Shown here piece after piece: positions 61,174-64,000 of a stretch of 64,000 nt of DNA; positions within the stretch are counted from its first letter, which is position 1; each line of letters begins with the position of its first letter. The DNA comes from Pseudomonas protegens CHA0 (GTDB taxonomy: Bacteria > Pseudomonadota > Gammaproteobacteria > Pseudomonadales > Pseudomonadaceae), in assembly GCF_000397205.1 (NCBI RefSeq), contig NC_021237.1, forward strand, positions 3,473,001 through 3,537,000, given 5' to 3'. The notes under the pieces are model-generated. The model saw nothing but the letters and a program-made list of their open reading frames with translations, was not told the origin of the DNA and did no database searches. A program made the translations under genes and the position numbers.

Positions 61174-62010
61174 TCAACGCATGAGGATATAGCGCTCGAT
61201 GGCTTCGGCGGCGCCGTCTTCCAGGTTGCTGCCGGTGATCACATCAGCCTGGCGCTTGACCTGTTCTTCCGCCTGGCCCATGGCAATCGACAGGCCGGCA
61301 CGCTGGAACATCGCCGGGTCGTTGCCGCCATCGCCCAGGGCCGCGGTGCGCTCCAGCGGCACCCCCAGGTATTCGGCCAGGGTCACCAGGGCCTGCCCCT
61401 TGTCCGCCTGCAAGGCAGTGAGATCGAGGAACCTGGGTTGGGAACGGGACGCCTGGGCCTGCCCTGCAGTGGCGGCCTGCAGGCGGGCCTCCAACTGCAC
61501 CAGCAAGCGGTGATCGCTGCTGGCGGCGACGATCTTGTCGATGCGCGGCAGGTATTCCTCGAAGCTGTCCACCACCTTGGGGGCGTAACCCAGCGCCTGG
61601 CGCTCCAGGGGCATCAGGGCACCGTCCAGGTTGCGCAGCAGCCATTCGTTGTCGGCAAACACCCAGGTCTCGACCTGTGGGCAGGGTTCGAACAGCAGCA
61701 AGGCGGTGACCGCCGCTTCCACCGGAACATGGTGACGAGCCAGGAAACTGCCATCGGGCTTGACGATACTGCCGCCGTTGAAGCCGGCAGTGGGCAGGTC
61801 GACGCCCAGGGCCTCGATCTGCTGCAGCATGGCCCGCGGCGGCCGTCCGGTGGCCAGGCTGAAGGCCACCCCGGCCTCGCGCAGCGCACGGACCGCGTCC
61901 AGGGTGCGGGGGCTGAGGCTGTGGTCGGGGCGCAACAGGGTGCCGTCCATGTCACTGAGGAGGAACTCGACAGGCCGCGCCTGCACGCCACTCACCCCAG
62001 GGGTCGCCAT
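61174..62010 (-). CDS. Cof-type HAD-IIB family phosphatase
   Basis: 278 residues. FLLSDMDGTLL (HAD motif I, nucleophile Asp), SLATGRPPRAM (motif II Thr), Lys in ALQADKGQAL and ALGDGGNDPAMFQRAG (motif IV Asp pair). The C2-type cap marks Cof/YidA-like sugar-phosphate phosphatases. It overlaps the zwf stop by 19 bp, so it is the last gene of gnd-zwf-HAD. Position suggests dephosphorylation of pentose-phosphate intermediates, but the substrate is unknown. Confidence 0.85.
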   Translation of the reverse strand: MATPGVSGVQARPVEFLLSDMDGTLLRPDHSLSPRTLDAVRALREAGVAFSLATGRPPRAMLQQIEALGVDLPTAGFNGGSIVKPDGSFLARHHVPVEAAVTALLLFEPCPQVETWVFADNEWLLRNLDGALMPLERQALGYAPKVVDSFEEYLPRIDKIVAASSDHRLLVQLEARLQAATAGQAQASRSQPRFLDLTALQADKGQALVTLAEYLGVPLERTAALGDGGNDPAMFQRAGLSIAMGQAEEQVKRQADVITGSNLEDGAAEAIERYILMR

Positions 62011-63509
62011 ACGCGGCCATCCCGGGCCAGCAGTTCATCCCCGGCTGCCGGGCCATCCACGCCCGCCGGGTAGCTCTGCAAGCTGGCGTCCTGTTGCCAG
62101 GCATCGAGGAAGGGTTGCACCGCGCGCCAGCCGTTCTCGATGTTGTCGGCGCGCTGGAACAGGGTCTGGTCGCCGATCAGGCAGTCGTAGATCAGGGTTT
62201 CGTAGCCGGTGGAGGGCTGCATCTCGAAAAAGTCGCGGTAGGCAAAACCCAGTTCGATGTTGGCCATGTCCAGGCTCGGCCCGGGCTTTTTCGCCAGCAG
62301 GTCGAACCACATGCCTTCGTTGGGCTGGATCTGGATCCGCAGGTAGGTCGGCAACAGGCGCTCGACCTCGGTATCGCGGAACTGTGCATAGGGCGCCGGC
62401 TTGAAGCAGATGACGATCTCGGTGTCGCGCACACTCATGCGCTTGCCGGTGCGCAGGTAGAACGGCACCCCGACCCAGCGCCAGTTGTCGATCATCACCT
62501 TCAGCGCAACGTAGGTTTCGGTGCTGCTGTCCGGCGCCACGTTGGCTTCCTCGCGGTAGCCCGCCAGGGCCTTGCCGGCCACTTCACCGGCGCTGTACTG
62601 GCCGCGCACCGAGTTGGCCCGGGCCTCTTCCACGGACCAGGGGCGGATAGCCCCCACCACCTTGGCCTTTTCGCCACGTACCGCATCGGCGCCAAAGGCA
62701 GCGGGCGGCTCCATGGCCACCATCGCCAGCAACTGGAACAGGTGGTTGGGCACCATGTCCCGCAGGGCACCGGTGTGTTCATAAAAGCTGCCACGGGTTT
62801 CCACGCCGACGGTTTCCGCCGCGGTGATCTGCACGTGGTCGATGTAATGGTTGTTCCAGAATGCCTCGAACAGGCTGTTGGAAAAACGGCTGACCAGGAT
62901 GTTCTGGACCGTTTCCTTGCCCAGGTAATGGTCGATGCGATAGATCTGCTTCTCGCTCATGACCTTGAGCAGGCAGCCGTTGAGGGCTTCGGCGGTCTGC
63001 AGGTCGGAGCCGAAGGGTTTTTCGATCACCACCCGGCGAAAAGCCTGCGGCCCCTCCTCCAGCAACCCGGCGCTGCCCAGGCGGCGCACCACTTCACTGA
63101 AGAAGCGCGGTGCGGTGGCCAGGTAGAACACCGCGTTGCCGGTGCCGCTGGCGGCAATCCGCGCCGCCAGTTCGGCATAGGTGGAGTCGTCGAGAAAATC
63201 GCCCTGGACATAGCTGATGCCCCGGGTCAGGCGGGCCCAGACGGCGGCATCCACCGCCGCCCCCTGGTCTTGCTTGTTGAGCACTTCATCGCGAAGGAAG
63301 TCTTCCAGCAGCGTGGCGAACTCGGCGTCGCTCACCGCGTTGTGGTCGACGCCGACAATCCGCAGCCCCTCATCCAGCAAACCGTCGCGGCTGAGGTTGT
63401 ACAGCGCCGGCATCAGCAGGCGCTTGACCAGATCACCGCGGGCGCCGAACAGGAACAGCGTGGTCGGCGGCGCCGGCAACGCCTTGGACTTCTTTCGCGT
63501 GGTGGTCAT
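61992..63509 (-). CDS. zwf: glucose-6-phosphate 1-dehydrogenase
   Basis: 505 residues, usual length. [18 protein letters not shown] is the NADP-binding fingerprint. [13 protein letters not shown] contains the substrate-binding Lys and catalytic His region. It makes 6-phosphogluconolactone and NADPH. It overlaps the gnd stop by 4 bp (ATGA) and the following HAD gene by 19 bp. In Pseudomonas other zwf paralogues usually exist near edd; this copy is with gnd. Confidence 0.92.
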   Translation of the reverse strand: MTTTRKKSKALPAPPTTLFLFGARGDLVKRLLMPALYNLSRDGLLDEGLRIVGVDHNAVSDAEFATLLEDFLRDEVLNKQDQGAAVDAAVWARLTRGISYVQGDFLDDSTYAELAARIAASGTGNAVFYLATAPRFFSEVVRRLGSAGLLEEGPQAFRRVVIEKPFGSDLQTAEALNGCLLKVMSEKQIYRIDHYLGKETVQNILVSRFSNSLFEAFWNNHYIDHVQITAAETVGVETRGSFYEHTGALRDMVPNHLFQLLAMVAMEPPAAFGADAVRGEKAKVVGAIRPWSVEEARANSVRGQYSAGEVAGKALAGYREEANVAPDSSTETYVALKVMIDNWRWVGVPFYLRTGKRMSVRDTEIVICFKPAPYAQFRDTEVERLLPTYLRIQIQPNEGMWFDLLAKKPGPSLDMANIELGFAYRDFFEMQPSTGYETLIYDCLIGDQTLFQRADNIENGWRAVQPFLDAWQQDASLQSYPAGVDGPAAGDELLARDGRVWRPLG

Positions 63510-64000
63510 TTTTTCCCGGTCTCCACATGGCCGCCAAAGCCGAAGCGCATGGCCGACAGCAGCTTGTCACCGTAGGTGCCCTGGCCGCGGGAGCGGTAGC
63601 GGGAGAACAGCGAGTTGGACAGCACCGGCACCGGCACCGATTGCTCCATGGCCGCTTCGATGGTCCAGCGCCCTTCGCCACTGTCGGCCACCGAGCCGGA
63701 GAAGCCGTCGAGCTTCGGATCGCCCGCCAGGGCATCGGCGGTCAGGTCCAGCAGCCAGGAGGACACCACGCTGCCACGGCGCCAGACTTCGGCGATATCG
63801 GCGACATTGAGGTCGAAGCGCTGGTCTTCCGGAAGGCTTTCCGAGGCCTTGGTCTTGAGGATGTCGAAGCCCTCGGCGAAGGCCTGCATCATGCCGTACT
63901 CGATGCCGTTGTGGATCATCTTGACGAAGTGCCCGGAGCCGGCCGGGCCGGCGTGGATGTAGCCGCGTTCGGCGCGGTCGTCATCGGCGACCCGGTCCTT
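63506..64000 (-). CDS. gnd: 6-phosphogluconate dehydrogenase, decarboxylating (5' part outside the window)
   Basis: The visible 164 residues are the C-terminal half of a short (about 330-residue) 6-phosphogluconate dehydrogenase. [33 protein letters not shown] is the catalytic stretch with the Lys and Asn of the active site, and [25 protein letters not shown] follows. The frame is open to the window edge. It produces ribulose-5-phosphate; the short form usually prefers NAD. Overlaps zwf, forming an operon gnd-zwf-HAD. Confidence 0.92.
   Translation of the reverse strand, partial: KDRVADDDRAERGYIHAGPAGSGHFVKMIHNGIEYGMMQAFAEGFDILKTKASESLPEDQRFDLNVADIAEVWRRGSVVSSWLLDLTADALAGDPKLDGFSGSVADSGEGRWTIEAAMEQSVPVPVLSNSLFSRYRSRGQGTYGDKLLSAMRFGFGGHVETGKK

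Overview
The window is high-GC DNA with the gene content of a fluorescent-group Pseudomonas (P. protegens/P. fluorescens-like). Support for this comes from Pseudomonas-typical families (DUF1652, DUF2790, a complete fapABCDEF amyloid operon, a paa cluster in Pseudomonas order) and many copies of the Pseudomonas REP palindrome that begins GTAGGAGCCGGCTTGCCGGC. The species is inferred, not proven. Both ends cut through genes.

Layout. 1-12.7 kb: one long plus-strand exopolysaccharide operon with mostly 4-bp overlaps. It holds a chain-length determinant, three glycosyltransferases, a polymerase, a flippase, two deacetylases, two acyltransferase-like proteins and a large secreted protein. 12.8-14.9 kb: small exported or unknown proteins (DUF2790, DUF1652, NIPSNAP) and ecotin. 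14.9-20 kb: a short threonine dehydratase behind a readable transcription attenuator, a ParD-like/methionine aminopeptidase pair with a palindromic operator, and a divergent pair of RimK-like ATP-grasp ligase and GNAT-C39 protease fusion. 20-35 kb: housekeeping and accessory genes, namely sugar dehydrogenase, LpxO, hydrolases, ABC-F YbiT, an MFS exporter, AzoR/LysR, UppP, a chemoreceptor with a FliA-type promoter, and a PnuC/NadR-like salvage pair. 35-42 kb: the fap functional-amyloid operon behind a sigma-54 promoter and three upstream motif copies, followed by a convergent sigma-54 activator gene. 42.5-46 kb: phospholipase C and an exported alpha/beta hydrolase. 46-59 kb: the phenylacetate (paa) catabolic cluster. 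59.6-64 kb: NhaB, then gnd-zwf-HAD on the minus strand.

The most striking feature is the paa cluster. Genes for every step through ring cleavage are intact (paaK, paaABCDE, paaG, paaZ, plus paaI, paaX, paaY and transport). The three lower-pathway genes are not: paaF and paaJ survive only as short stubs with their start codons, and paaH is absent. Ring-cleavage products must be finished by enzymes encoded elsewhere, or be diverted.

Other points worth attention are the leader-peptide attenuator in front of a threonine dehydratase that lacks its allosteric domain, the ParD-like/Map operon with a near-perfect 32-bp palindrome, the candidate sigma-54 enhancer sites of fap, an ecotin with Arg at P1, and REP elements whose outer ends supply stop codons of three genes.
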